Assembly (NCBI GenBank): GCA_016288205.1
Contig: JAEEYO010000007.1
Span: 62,001 to 126,000, forward strand
DNA length: 64,000 nt
Direction: 5' to 3'
Source: Treponema sp.
GTDB taxonomy: Bacteria; Spirochaetota; Spirochaetia; Treponematales; Treponemataceae
Shown here: positions 17,455 through 25,445 of the stretch, piece after piece
Numbering within the stretch: the stretch's first letter is position 1
Layout of the letters: every line of letters starts with the position of its first letter
Program-made: the position numbers and the translations under genes
Notes under the pieces: generated by a model
Told to the model about the DNA's origin: nothing
What the model saw: only the letters and a program-made list of their open reading frames with translations
Databases searched by the model: none

Positions 17455-18324
17455 TTATTTTACTTTTTTCAAATCCTTGAGTGTCTTTGTCTTTCCGGCA
17501 TAGAGACCGAAAGGCTCAACGTGCACACCGGCTACAGAAACCAGGTGGGTTCCGTTCTCCTTGTTGAAGTCATTAAGATAGGGGATGTGCTGGAAGTAGT
17601 TTGCGTCAACCTCACCGCTCTCGACCACGTTGTTGGGCTGAACGTAATCGTTGAACTCGATGATCTTCAATGTGATTCCCTTTGCGGCAAGAATCTCCTT
17701 TGCAATCTGGAGAATCTCGGCGTGGGGAGTTGGGCTTGCTGCCACAGAGATTGTCTTTCCCTTGAGAGCGGCATAATCAACTGAAGGATCGTATCCGTCA
17801 TTCGGTGTCTTCACGACAGAGATGACTCCGCCCTTGTATGTCTTGGCAATATAATCCTTGACCTTTGCGCTCTGAACTGCTGCGGCAAGAGCCTTGATCT
17901 CGGGCTTGTTCTCATTACCAGCTTTTACGGCGATGATGTTCACGTAAGCGGAGGATGAGCCCTCAATGGCAAGAGCGTCAGTTGAAGGATTCAGTCCCGA
18001 GCCGATGGCATAGTTTGCGTTGATCAGGGCAAAGTTCACGTCACGGCGAACGTTCGGAATCTGGGCGGCCTCAACCTCCTTGAACTGGAAGTTGTTGGGA
18101 TTGTCCTTTACATCAAGAGGAGTGGCTGTGATTCCTGCTCCCGGCTTAAGAGTGATGTATCCGGCTTCCTGAAGGAGCAAAAGAGCGCGTGCCTCGTTGG
18201 TCGTGTCATTGGGGATGGCGACCGTAATCGGCTTTGCTTTCTTTTCCTTCGGCTTAGCAGACAAGGGACTCAGTACAGAAACTGCAAGAAGCAGTCCGGC
18301 GAAAATCTTAAAACTCTTTTTCAT
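17455..18324 (-). CDS. metQ: Methionine-binding protein MetQ, circularly permuted
   Basis: 289 residues: signal peptide (about 1-24, no lipobox cysteine), then the two halves of the NLPA/MetQ fold in reversed order. The half that is normally C-terminal comes first (TVAIPNDTTNEARALLLL ... SAYVNIIAV ... YKGGVISV). The normally N-terminal half follows (ISVAASPTPHAEIL ... NDYVQPNN ... DANYFQHIPYL ... VEPFGLYAGKTKTLKDLKKVK) and ends exactly where the usual protein continues into AIPND. Every canonical block is present once, in one open frame. The second ATG (18324) is preferred because GGAGG lies 7 nt upstream. Periplasmic partner of MetNI. Confidence 0.9.
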   Translation of the reverse strand: MKKSFKIFAGLLLAVSVLSPLSAKPKEKKAKPITVAIPNDTTNEARALLLLQEAGYITLKPGAGITATPLDVKDNPNNFQFKEVEAAQIPNVRRDVNFALINANYAIGSGLNPSTDALAIEGSSSAYVNIIAVKAGNENKPEIKALAAAVQSAKVKDYIAKTYKGGVISVVKTPNDGYDPSVDYAALKGKTISVAASPTPHAEILQIAKEILAAKGITLKIIEFNDYVQPNNVVESGEVDANYFQHIPYLNDFNKENGTHLVSVAGVHVEPFGLYAGKTKTLKDLKKVK

Positions 18325-18414
18325 ATTCATACCTCCAAATGGTTTGATTTGCTATTTGATGTTTGTAATCTATCATTTTTTTTAAATCGTGCCTAATACT
18401 AGTTTTTTATCATC

Positions 18415-18437
18415 GGCTATAGGAAAAACCTATAACC
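18415..18437. promoter_or_regulatory. Inverted repeat in the metQ/acetyltransferase divergent region
   Basis: GGCTATAGG (18415-18423), AAAAA, CCTATAACC (18429-18437): a 9-bp inverted repeat with one mismatch, directly upstream of the -35 box of the plus-strand gene. Possible operator; the regulator is unknown. Confidence 0.35.
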
Positions 18438-18466
18438 TTGACGTCTGGGGAAACCCGTGTTATAAT
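18438..18466 (+). promoter_or_regulatory. Sigma-70 promoter of the acetyltransferase gene at 18499
   Basis: TTGACG (18438-18443), a 17-nt spacer and TATAAT (18461-18466). Near-consensus, 32 nt ahead of the ATG, with AGAGG as ribosome site. Confidence 0.75.
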
Positions 18467-18498
18467 AATAGAAAAAGATTTGAGAATAGAGGCATAAA

Positions 18499-18957
18499 AT
18501 GGAAATTCGTGTCGTTGAAAGCGATGAAGAGAAAAAAGCCGTGTCAAGAAAAATCCTCGAGGCCCTTACGGATTGGTTTGCCGTGGAGGAAAACCGCGAG
18601 GCGTACATAATGAAAAGCCCCGGAAAGAAATTCATCGCGGCCTATGAGGGAGATTCCGCAGTTGGATTTTTATATCTGTCACAGACCGGACGCGAGACAG
18701 TGGAGATTGCCGTCATGGGAGTCCTGCAGGAATTCCACCGCCATGGAGTCGGAAAAAAGCTCGTGGAAAAGGCGAAGGAAGTCGCGAAGGACGCCGGCTA
18801 CTCTTTCATGCAGGTAAAGACCGTAAAGCTCGGAATGTACGAGGATTACGACAGGACGAACTATTTTTACCAGTCGCTGGGCTTCAAGGAGTTTGAGATG
18901 ATGCCCCTGCTCTGGGACGAGGCGAACCCCTGTCAGATTTACGTCATGGCATTGTGA
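18499..18957 (+). CDS. GNAT family N-acetyltransferase
   Basis: 152 residues, single GNAT fold. The acetyl-CoA binding motif is VLQEFHRHGVGKKLVEKAKE (about residues 75-94), preceded by VEIAVMGV and followed by a C-terminal YFYQSLGFKEFE strand-helix typical of the family. Strong promoter and AGAGG ribosome site. Followed after 34 nt by another GNAT gene, probably the same operon. The acceptor substrate cannot be predicted. Confidence 0.85.
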   Translation: MEIRVVESDEEKKAVSRKILEALTDWFAVEENREAYIMKSPGKKFIAAYEGDSAVGFLYLSQTGRETVEIAVMGVLQEFHRHGVGKKLVEKAKEVAKDAGYSFMQVKTVKLGMYEDYDRTNYFYQSLGFKEFEMMPLLWDEANPCQIYVMAL

Positions 18958-18991
18958 GAATCCAGAGTTCCGGAGCTTTGAGGAGAGGAAG

Positions 18992-19552
18992 ATGATATGC
19001 GACTTCTTCAAGAAAAATCTTGTAATTGAATCTCCCAGGCTGATTCTGAGGCCCATCAGCAAAAAAGATGTCGGCGATTTGTTTCAGATATACTCCGACA
19101 CCGAGATGATGCAGAACCGTGCCCTTCTTCCCTTCAAGTCCATTGAGGAAGCCCAGAACCTCGCAGATTTTTTCATTCGCGGGATGAAGGAAAAGACCAT
19201 GCTCCGGTGGGGAATGGAACTCAAGGAAAACGGACAGCTCATAGGAACATGCGGATTCACGTCTTTTTCCGAGCAGGACAGAAAGGCTGATCTTGGATTC
19301 GAGATGATCGGGACTCCAAAAGGACGCGGCCTTATGAGGGAGACCATTCTCGTGCTTTTAAATTTCGCCTTCACCAATACGGACATAAACCGCGTGGAAG
19401 CCTTAATTGAAACCCAGGACATGAAAGCCCCGGAGCTGCTGAAAAAAGTCGGATTTAAAAAAGAAGGCGATCTGCGCGAATACAAAATGCGGCGGGGAAA
19501 ACTCACCGACATGACCCTGTGGTCCATGCTCCGAAGCGACTTCCCCCTCTGA
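18992..19552 (+). CDS. GNAT family N-acetyltransferase, RimJ/RimL-like
   Basis: 186 residues with the RimJ/RimL pattern: IESPRLILRPISKKDV at the start, GTCGFTSFSEQDRKADLGFE in the middle and LLKKVGFKKEGDLREYK near the end. The acetyl-CoA loop reads GTPKGRGLM, a variant of the usual Q/RxxGxG/A. AGGAG precedes the ATG. It is a clear paralogue of the gene at 61297-61863 (same length and shared blocks such as LLPFKS, FTNTDIN/FSTTDIN and DLREY). Confidence 0.85.
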   Translation: MICDFFKKNLVIESPRLILRPISKKDVGDLFQIYSDTEMMQNRALLPFKSIEEAQNLADFFIRGMKEKTMLRWGMELKENGQLIGTCGFTSFSEQDRKADLGFEMIGTPKGRGLMRETILVLLNFAFTNTDINRVEALIETQDMKAPELLKKVGFKKEGDLREYKMRRGKLTDMTLWSMLRSDFPL

Positions 19553-19563
19553 AAAAAATGATA

Positions 19564-19592
19564 TTGACTTAGCGTAAATTTAATATTAGTAT
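19564..19592 (+). promoter_or_regulatory. Promoter giving a predicted leaderless mRNA (SGNH-Cdd gene)
   Basis: TTGACT (19564-19569), 17 nt, TAGTAT (19587-19592), then 6 nt to the ATG at 19599. No ribosome binding site fits between, so +1 would fall at or near the start codon. Confidence 0.6.
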
Positions 19593-19598
19593 TTTAGT

Positions 19599-21110
19599 AT
19601 GAAAATCGAAAATCTGAAATCCGTAAAGGCCGACTCTTCGGCTGTAAAAATATTGGGACGCACGCTGAGCGACAACTCGGTGCTTTGGCTTATCCTTTCT
19701 GCAAGCGGCGTTGAATTCGAAGTGTCCGCGAAATGCCTTTACTTCAATCTTGTCGGCGACGCTACGGCACATCCCCCGGCAGATGGAAAGACCAGCGAAA
19801 TGAACTGGGCACGCTATGAGATTTTTGTCGACGGAAAATCGGTGCATCTTGGAAGCATGGACGAGGCGGAAAAATCAGTATGCGTGTTCGAGGGAAGCGA
19901 GACCCGAAAAGCCAGGGTACGTCTCTTGAAACTCACGGAGGGCACACAATCCTTCATGGGAATCAAGGACATAATGATTGACGGCGACGGAACCATTTCT
20001 CCCACGGCGAGAAAAAATCTCCTGATTGAATTCATCGGCGACAGCATCACCTGCGGATACGGGGTGGAGGGGAAATCAGCCGAGGAACTTTTCACGACCC
20101 AGACCGAAAACGCGCTCAAGGCCTATGCGTACATGACGGCGGAAAATCTGGGAGCGGACTGCAATCTCACGAGCTTCAGCGGATTCGGAATAGTCTCAGG
20201 GTGGACCGACAGCGGAGACCTGAACCCCATCCAGCTTGTTCCCGACCACTACAAAAAATTTGCCTTCTCATGGAACACAAAGATGTTCGAAAACCGCGAG
20301 TGGGATTTCTCGACCTACCGCCCCAACCTGATTGTGATAAACCTCGGAACCAACGACGACAGCTACACTCAGGACAAAGAGGAAAGACAGGCCCAGTACG
20401 CTAGCGAGTACGTGAAATTCTTGAAGGAAGTGCGTAAGGAAAATCCAGCCTCGTATATCATTCTTTCAATGGGAATCATGCTCGGGGGAAACCGTCTCTT
20501 TCCGTGGATTGAAAAGGCAGCGGCAGAGTACACGAAACAGACCGGGGACACAAGGCTCTCCACATTGCATTTCGTTCCTCAGACTGAAGAAGAGGGATTC
20601 GGAAGCGATTATCATCCGTCGGAGGCAACCCAAATCAGGTGCGCGGGCGTGCTTACGGATTTCATAAAGTCTCTTATTGCCAAGGGAAAAATCAGCACGG
20701 GCATTTCGGAGGATGAGAAAAAGAGACTTGTGGATGTGGCATACAGGATGCAGGACTTCTCCTACTCACCCTATTCAAATTTCCGCGTGGGTGCCGCACT
20801 TTTGACGAGGGAAGGAAAAATCTACACGGGATGCAATATTGAGAACGCGGCTTACGGTCCGAGCAACTGTGCCGAGAGAACCGCATTTTTCAAGGCAGTG
20901 AGTGAGGGCGAGCGAAATTTCAGGGCGATTGCGATTGTCGGAAGCCCCAAGGGAAAAAGCGATGACTTCTGCGCTCCGTGCGGTGTGTGCCGTCAGGTGA
21001 TGGCGGAATTCTGCTCTCCGGATTTTGAAATCATCCTGTCGAAAAACGGAGGAGAAGAAATCAAGAGCCATACCCTTGCCGAGCTCCTCCCCCTGAGTTT
21101 CAGTCTCTGA
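19599..21110 (+). CDS. Fusion of SGNH/CE2-like esterase and cytidine deaminase
   Basis: 503 residues in one frame. Residues 1-135 form a beta-rich N-terminal domain as in CE2 esterases. Residues 140-362 form an SGNH hydrolase: nucleophile S149 in FIGDSITCGYG, INLGTND (247-253), and SDYHPSE with D337/H339. Residues 370-503 are a complete homotetrameric-type cytidine deaminase: N-terminal YSPYSNFRVGAA, CAE (424-426) and PCGVC (460-464), i.e. zinc ligands C424, C461, C464 and proton shuttle E426. No internal ATG with a ribosome site precedes the deaminase part. Cytoplasmic by lack of a signal peptide, which is odd for a carbohydrate esterase. Confidence 0.88.
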   Translation: MKIENLKSVKADSSAVKILGRTLSDNSVLWLILSASGVEFEVSAKCLYFNLVGDATAHPPADGKTSEMNWARYEIFVDGKSVHLGSMDEAEKSVCVFEGSETRKARVRLLKLTEGTQSFMGIKDIMIDGDGTISPTARKNLLIEFIGDSITCGYGVEGKSAEELFTTQTENALKAYAYMTAENLGADCNLTSFSGFGIVSGWTDSGDLNPIQLVPDHYKKFAFSWNTKMFENREWDFSTYRPNLIVINLGTNDDSYTQDKEERQAQYASEYVKFLKEVRKENPASYIILSMGIMLGGNRLFPWIEKAAAEYTKQTGDTRLSTLHFVPQTEEEGFGSDYHPSEATQIRCAGVLTDFIKSLIAKGKISTGISEDEKKRLVDVAYRMQDFSYSPYSNFRVGAALLTREGKIYTGCNIENAAYGPSNCAERTAFFKAVSEGERNFRAIAIVGSPKGKSDDFCAPCGVCRQVMAEFCSPDFEIILSKNGGEEIKSHTLAELLPLSFSL

Positions 21111-21118
21111 ATCCGGGA

Positions 21119-21580
21119 CTAGAACTTGTAGATTGCGTAGACGTTCGTGTAGCCGTATACAGCCATCGTCATAAGGGACGTGATTGAGGCTGCCGTGGAG
21201 GAGAAGTCAAGTACGGTTCCCTTTCCGTCAGCCTGGGTGTTGAAGGACAGCTTGCAGTTTCCGTATGCGCTGGTGAGTGCGATCTTGATTGACTCGCAGT
21301 ATCCGTAGTAGGTCAGTACGGGTCCCACATTGCTGGCTGTCGGCGTTCCCTTGTATGAGAAGGAAGAGACACCGTTGTAGTTCGGATTTGCAACCTGCAG
21401 CGCAAGCTCGGCGGCCTTTGCGTTCAAGTCATCGGGAGCATTCACATACATTTTTACCGTGACGCTTGGTGATGAAACTGTTGTCGTTCCGTTTGCCCTT
21501 GTCGCGGAGATGCATCCTGAGAGACAGAGAACCAGAGAAGCGACGAAAACCAAAGGAAATATTATAGAAGATCTTTTCAT
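21119..21580 (-). CDS. Putative lipoprotein, unknown function
   Basis: 153 residues. The signal sequence ends in lipobox LSGC with C23 as the lipid site, so it should be envelope-anchored. The rest (SVTVKMYVNAPDD ... AYGNCKLSFNTQADGKGT ... MTMAVYGYTNVYAIYKF) matches no family I recognise. AAGGAG precedes the ATG. Convergent with the fusion gene, 8 nt between stops. Single-gene unit with its own promoter. Confidence 0.75.
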   Translation of the reverse strand: MKRSSIIFPLVFVASLVLCLSGCISATRANGTTTVSSPSVTVKMYVNAPDDLNAKAAELALQVANPNYNGVSSFSYKGTPTASNVGPVLTYYGYCESIKIALTSAYGNCKLSFNTQADGKGTVLDFSSTAASITSLMTMAVYGYTNVYAIYKF

Positions 21581-21600
21581 AGTTTAACTCCTTAAAATAC

Positions 21601-21629
21601 ATTATAACCCTTTATTCAATTTGAAACAA
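21601..21629 (-). promoter_or_regulatory. Sigma-70 promoter of the lipoprotein gene
   Basis: On the minus strand TTGTTT (21624-21629), 17 nt, TATAAT (21601-21606), 20 nt ahead of the ATG at 21580 with an AAGGAG ribosome site. Confidence 0.65.
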
Positions 21630-21706
21630 TAGGGATATCTCAATATTCTTAGGACATCTCGACAAGCTGAAGTTTATCGAGGTTTTCTTAAATCTCCAAA
21701 ATGTGC

Positions 21707-21735
21707 TTTACAAGTTATCAGTTTTGAAGTATCAT
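21707..21735 (+). promoter_or_regulatory. Promoter giving a predicted leaderless mRNA (PilZ gene)
   Basis: TTTACA (21707-21712), 17 nt, TATCAT (21730-21735), then 7 nt to the ATG at 21743; no ribosome binding site. Confidence 0.55.
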
Positions 21736-21742
21736 AATAGAT

Positions 21743-22765
21743 ATGGCTATTGTTACCAGTCAGCAACTGACGCATTATTATGATTATTATCGCACGACAG
21801 AAATCATATTCACCAAGGACATCATAAAAGTCCTGTCGATGGATCCAAGGCAGATTTATGTGAAATGCACGGGTTCCCAGTGGCCCTGCATTTTAAACTC
21901 CACATCATTTCAGGCGGCCAGAATCATCGTGGGCACAAAGGGTGACGCTTTCAAGCAGCTGGCACAAAGGGACGCACCTGCCGTAAACATCCGCTATTAT
22001 TTCCGAAAGCAGGACGGACAGGAGCTTGCTTTTTTCGTCGCCGGAAAGGTCGTAGCAATAAGCTCATACATGAACAGCCGGGATCTGGCCATAATCACCA
22101 TTCAGTACACTCAGCGTCCGCCGGATGCATTCATCGAGATGCTCGGACATTTGATTGACGCAAACGAGAACGCCATACGCCGCAAGGAAGAGAGAATCCT
22201 CGTAAACCAGGAAACATGCCGCCGCCTCAGGATGAAGCAGGAGGAGTCCGTAATTCTTGTCGAGGGAGTTCCGCGCCGCTGCATCATCCGAGACCTTTCT
22301 TTCGGAGGAGCGAAGGTAATGGTTCTTGGTCTGGCTCAGTTCCTCGTGGGAAAAACCGTCCAGCTGAATCTTGAGTTCACCGACCCGTCCGAAGTCCTGA
22401 ACATGGAAGGAACAATCATAAAGGCCATTCCTGTCGAGGGGCGCAAGGACATTTTCGCCGTGAGCATAAAATTCGGGGAAACCGCCGCCGCACTTTCATA
22501 CAAAATCCACATAAACGCATATCTTTCCTCACTGCGCAAGGATGAGCTTGAAAACAAGGTCAAGCAGGAGGAGCTCGCACAGCAGAGAGCCCTGGAAGAG
22601 CAGAAAATCAAGGAGCAGAGGGCACTTGCCATACAGAAGTCCCAGGAAGAGGAAGCCAAGCGCATGGAAGAGGCTAAACGCCTTGAGGAAGCGAGAAGAC
22701 AGGAAGAGGCAAAACGTCTTGAAGAGGCCGCGAAAAATTCCCAGACTGCACCTGGTGGAGCGTGA
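21743..22765 (+). CDS. PilZ-domain c-di-GMP receptor with charged helical tail
   Basis: 340 residues. The first 140 form a separate domain, possibly PilZN-like as in spirochaete PilZ proteins. A PilZ domain follows (about 145-260) with the c-di-GMP motif RKEER (147-151) and DLSFGG. The last 75 residues are a Glu/Lys/Arg/Gln-rich helix with repeating EEAKRLEEA units, probably a coiled coil. It lies 3 nt from the TPR gene, so the two are co-expressed and may act together in c-di-GMP signalling. Cytoplasmic. The output is not apparent. Confidence 0.85.
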   Translation: MAIVTSQQLTHYYDYYRTTEIIFTKDIIKVLSMDPRQIYVKCTGSQWPCILNSTSFQAARIIVGTKGDAFKQLAQRDAPAVNIRYYFRKQDGQELAFFVAGKVVAISSYMNSRDLAIITIQYTQRPPDAFIEMLGHLIDANENAIRRKEERILVNQETCRRLRMKQEESVILVEGVPRRCIIRDLSFGGAKVMVLGLAQFLVGKTVQLNLEFTDPSEVLNMEGTIIKAIPVEGRKDIFAVSIKFGETAAALSYKIHINAYLSSLRKDELENKVKQEELAQQRALEEQKIKEQRALAIQKSQEEEAKRMEEAKRLEEARRQEEAKRLEEAAKNSQTAPGGA

Positions 22766-22767
22766 TT

Positions 22768-23922
22768 ATGAACCCTGCAAATCCATTGGATTCAATTTAT
22801 TTCATAAAACTGCCGGCTGATTTTAAATTCTCAGCCCCGAACATACAGATTGACCCGGCCATTCCTCTGCCTGCGCAAAAAAAACAGGCCGACGACCCCG
22901 GAAATTTCAACATGAAGGAGCTTACCGAGGAGCAGCTTCTCGCAGGAATTCTCACGGTGCTCGCTTACGACAAGCAGAACGAAAATCTTCCATATTACAG
23001 AAAACTTTTGGAAGGCGCCCGTCCCAACATCAAGAAGGAACTCCAGGAAGCGGCCATACTCAAGGGACGCAACGAAGACTGGGAGCTTGCCGAGGAAATC
23101 TGGAGGGGACTGCAAGGCTTGGATCCCGAGAATCCCGCGATTATCCTGAACATGGCCATCTTCTATGACCAGAGGGCGGACGCATACAGACGCAACGGAC
23201 TGATTGAGGATGCCGACGCATACGACGACCTTTCCCTCCGCTATTACAAGGATTCCATGGACGTGGAGCCGGAGATGCCCGACGCATTTTTCAACGCCGG
23301 ATATTTTTATCTCAAAAAACGAAACTTCCTTGATGCGCGCTGGTGCTTCGACACATTCCTTGCTCTCACTTCCGACACTCCCGACGAGGAGATGGGAGAG
23401 ATGGGCCTTGAGAAAAAGAGAGTCGCACAGGAAAACCTGAACAAAATTTCTTCCCGCAACCTTGAGGACGAGCATTTCCACAACGCATACGAGCTAATCA
23501 ACCGCGGTGAAGAGGAAAAGGGAATCGTCGAAATCCGCAAATTCATACAGGACAATCCCGCCGTCTGGAACGCATGGTTCATGCTCGGATGGGGACTCCG
23601 CCGCCTTGAACGATTTGCCGACGCAAAAAAGGCATTCGAAAAGGCCCGTGAATGCGAGGGAGGAGATGAGAACGCGGACACTCTTAACGAGCTTGCGATC
23701 TGCCAGATGGAGACAGGAGACTTGAAAGCCGCTCTGGAGACTCTGACCCAGGCCCTTGAGATGGACTGCGACAACACGAAAATCATCTGCAATCTGGGCT
23801 ACCTCTACCTCCGCATGGGAAATGAAGCCGAGGCACGCAAGTTCTTTATGACCGCCCTCGAAATCTCCCCCGATGACAAAATCGCATCCGCCGCATTGAA
23901 GAGTCTGGAGCAGGAAATTTAA
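22768..23922 (+). CDS. TPR-repeat protein
   Basis: 384 residues, rich in tetratricopeptide repeats, clearest in the C-terminal half (AWFMLGWGLRRLERFADAKKAFEKA, cited in part; NTDLKAALETLTQALEM-like units; ICNLGYLYLRMGNEAEARKF). No signal peptide or membrane segment. The ATG at 22768 follows GGTGGAG; an overlapping GTG at 22762 is the alternative. Operon with the PilZ gene. Likely a scaffold protein; no catalytic motif seen. Confidence 0.82.
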   Translation: MNPANPLDSIYFIKLPADFKFSAPNIQIDPAIPLPAQKKQADDPGNFNMKELTEEQLLAGILTVLAYDKQNENLPYYRKLLEGARPNIKKELQEAAILKGRNEDWELAEEIWRGLQGLDPENPAIILNMAIFYDQRADAYRRNGLIEDADAYDDLSLRYYKDSMDVEPEMPDAFFNAGYFYLKKRNFLDARWCFDTFLALTSDTPDEEMGEMGLEKKRVAQENLNKISSRNLEDEHFHNAYELINRGEEEKGIVEIRKFIQDNPAVWNAWFMLGWGLRRLERFADAKKAFEKARECEGGDENADTLNELAICQMETGDLKAALETLTQALEMDCDNTKIICNLGYLYLRMGNEAEARKFFMTALEISPDDKIASAALKSLEQEI

Positions 23923-23942
23923 CGCATTTTGAAAATCTCCCC

Positions 23943-23971
23943 TTGCAAGTCCTCAAATTTTATTCTACAAT
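23943..23971 (+). promoter_or_regulatory. Promoter giving a predicted leaderless mRNA (purD)
   Basis: TTGCAA (23943-23948), 17 nt, TACAAT (23966-23971), then 6 nt to the ATG at 23978; no ribosome binding site. Confidence 0.6.
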
Positions 23972-23977
23972 AAAGAC

Positions 23978-25342
23978 ATGAAAGTTATTGTTGTAGGAAA
24001 TGGTGGCCGCGAGCACGCCATAGCATGGAAACTGGCACAGAGCATGTCGGTTTCGGAAGTGATTTGTGTCCCCGGAAACGGAGGAACCGCCCAGGAAGCG
24101 AAATGCAGGAACATCCATCCAGATGAATGTGATTATATTGAGGAAGGCACATCTGAAAATGACATCTACGTGCAGATTGCCAGACACGAGGGATGTACCC
24201 TTGCGGTAATCGGGCCGGAGAATCCCTTGGCGGCAGGTCTTGCCGATTCGTTCTGGAAAGAGGACATTCCCGCCGTGGGACCGAAATTTGATGCCGCGAG
24301 ACTTGAGGCCAGCAAGGATTTCGCAAAATCATTCATGAAAAAATACGGAGTGGCAAGCGCAAAAAGCGAGACCTTCACCGACAAGGACAAGGCTCTTGAC
24401 TACATCGAAAGCCATGGCGCTCCAATCGTCATAAAAGCGGACGGACTTGCAGCAGGAAAAGGCGTTGTTGTCGCAAAGACTCTACAGGAAGCACGTGAGG
24501 CCGTCAAAGAAATGATGGAGGACGGAAAGCTGGGTGCCGCCGGAGACAAGCTCGTAATTGAGGAATACCTCTGTGGTACGGAGATTTCGGTTCTTGCGGC
24601 TGTATCCGTCACCCCTGACTATGCGAAAAAAGGAAAGGCAGCGATCATTCCGTTCATCCCCGCCCGTGACCACAAGAGACTTTGCGAGGGAGCGAAGGGA
24701 CCGAACACCGGAGGAATGGGAGCCGTTGCCCCTGTTGACGACGCGACGCAGGACATCATGAAAAAATTTGAGGCTAACATCCTGAAGCCGACTCTTGACG
24801 GACTCATCGCCGAGGGATTCGACTACCGCGGATTCATTTTCTTCGGAGTCATGCTCACATCCGAAGGACCGAAGTGTCTTGAGTTCAACGTGCGTCTCGG
24901 AGATCCTGAGACCCAGGCCGTATTCCCTCTCATGGATTTTGACTTCGAGCATCTGTGCGAGGCCATTTTGAACGGAGAGCTCAAAGACTTCAACCTGAAA
25001 TGGAAGCCCGGTTACGTGGTCGCACCCGTAGTTGTAAGCGGAGGATATCCGCGCGAGTACAGGAAGGGAGTCCCGATTTTCGCCGAAAAAGATGAGATGG
25101 ACAGGGCCGGAGCAAAGGTATTCATCGCAGGTGCCATTGCGGACAGACGCGAGGACCACACAACCAAGGCAGACTACACGGGTCTTGTCACATCGGGCGG
25201 ACGCGTGCTTGCATGTGCGGGATACGGAGAGACCTTTGACGCCGCATGGAACTGCGCCTACAACACAATGCACACCCTGAGCTTCGACGGAATGTTCTAC
25301 AGAAAGGACATCGGTTTGCCGGGTGCGGCTGACTCGGTGTAA
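23978..25342 (+). CDS. purD: Phosphoribosylamine-glycine ligase PurD
   Basis: 454 residues, an ATP-grasp enzyme joining phosphoribosylamine and glycine to GAR in purine synthesis. N-terminal VIVVGNGGREHAIAWKL is the PurD Rossmann start. The ATP-grasp region has APIVIKADGLAAGKGVVVA, and PNTGGMGAV, LEFNVRLGDPETQ are family signatures. Slightly longer than E. coli PurD (429). Monocistronic, with a terminator at 25380-25415 and a predicted leaderless promoter. Confidence 0.96.
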   Translation: MKVIVVGNGGREHAIAWKLAQSMSVSEVICVPGNGGTAQEAKCRNIHPDECDYIEEGTSENDIYVQIARHEGCTLAVIGPENPLAAGLADSFWKEDIPAVGPKFDAARLEASKDFAKSFMKKYGVASAKSETFTDKDKALDYIESHGAPIVIKADGLAAGKGVVVAKTLQEAREAVKEMMEDGKLGAAGDKLVIEEYLCGTEISVLAAVSVTPDYAKKGKAAIIPFIPARDHKRLCEGAKGPNTGGMGAVAPVDDATQDIMKKFEANILKPTLDGLIAEGFDYRGFIFFGVMLTSEGPKCLEFNVRLGDPETQAVFPLMDFDFEHLCEAILNGELKDFNLKWKPGYVVAPVVVSGGYPREYRKGVPIFAEKDEMDRAGAKVFIAGAIADRREDHTTKADYTGLVTSGGRVLACAGYGETFDAAWNCAYNTMHTLSFDGMFYRKDIGLPGAADSV

Positions 25343-25379
25343 TGGAAAGAGCTCGTCTAGTTCGTATATAAATGAAAAA

Positions 25380-25415
25380 GGGAGAATCCTGCGAGGGGTT
25401 CTCCCAATTTTTTTT
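25380..25415. terminator. Bidirectional intrinsic terminator between purD and proB
   Basis: GGGAGAA (25380-25386) pairs with TTCTCCC (25399-25405), extended by three further pairs around a 6-nt loop, followed by a T run on the plus strand (25408-25415) and TTTTT on the minus strand. Serves the convergent purD and proB genes. Confidence 0.85.
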
Positions 25416-25445
25416 CCATGCGATATTTTTTAAGTGACCCTGCCC

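Noticed and set aside
18331-18420. SAM riboswitch upstream of metQ
   Set aside because: Only about 90-150 nt are available and no multi-stem junction or terminator typical of SAM-I or SAM-II was recognised.
21650-21695. REP-like palindrome (CTCGACAAGC ... TATCGAG) with a T-rich end
   Set aside because: Only one copy was noticed in the window and it has mismatches. It lies in a divergent region with no plus-strand gene to terminate.
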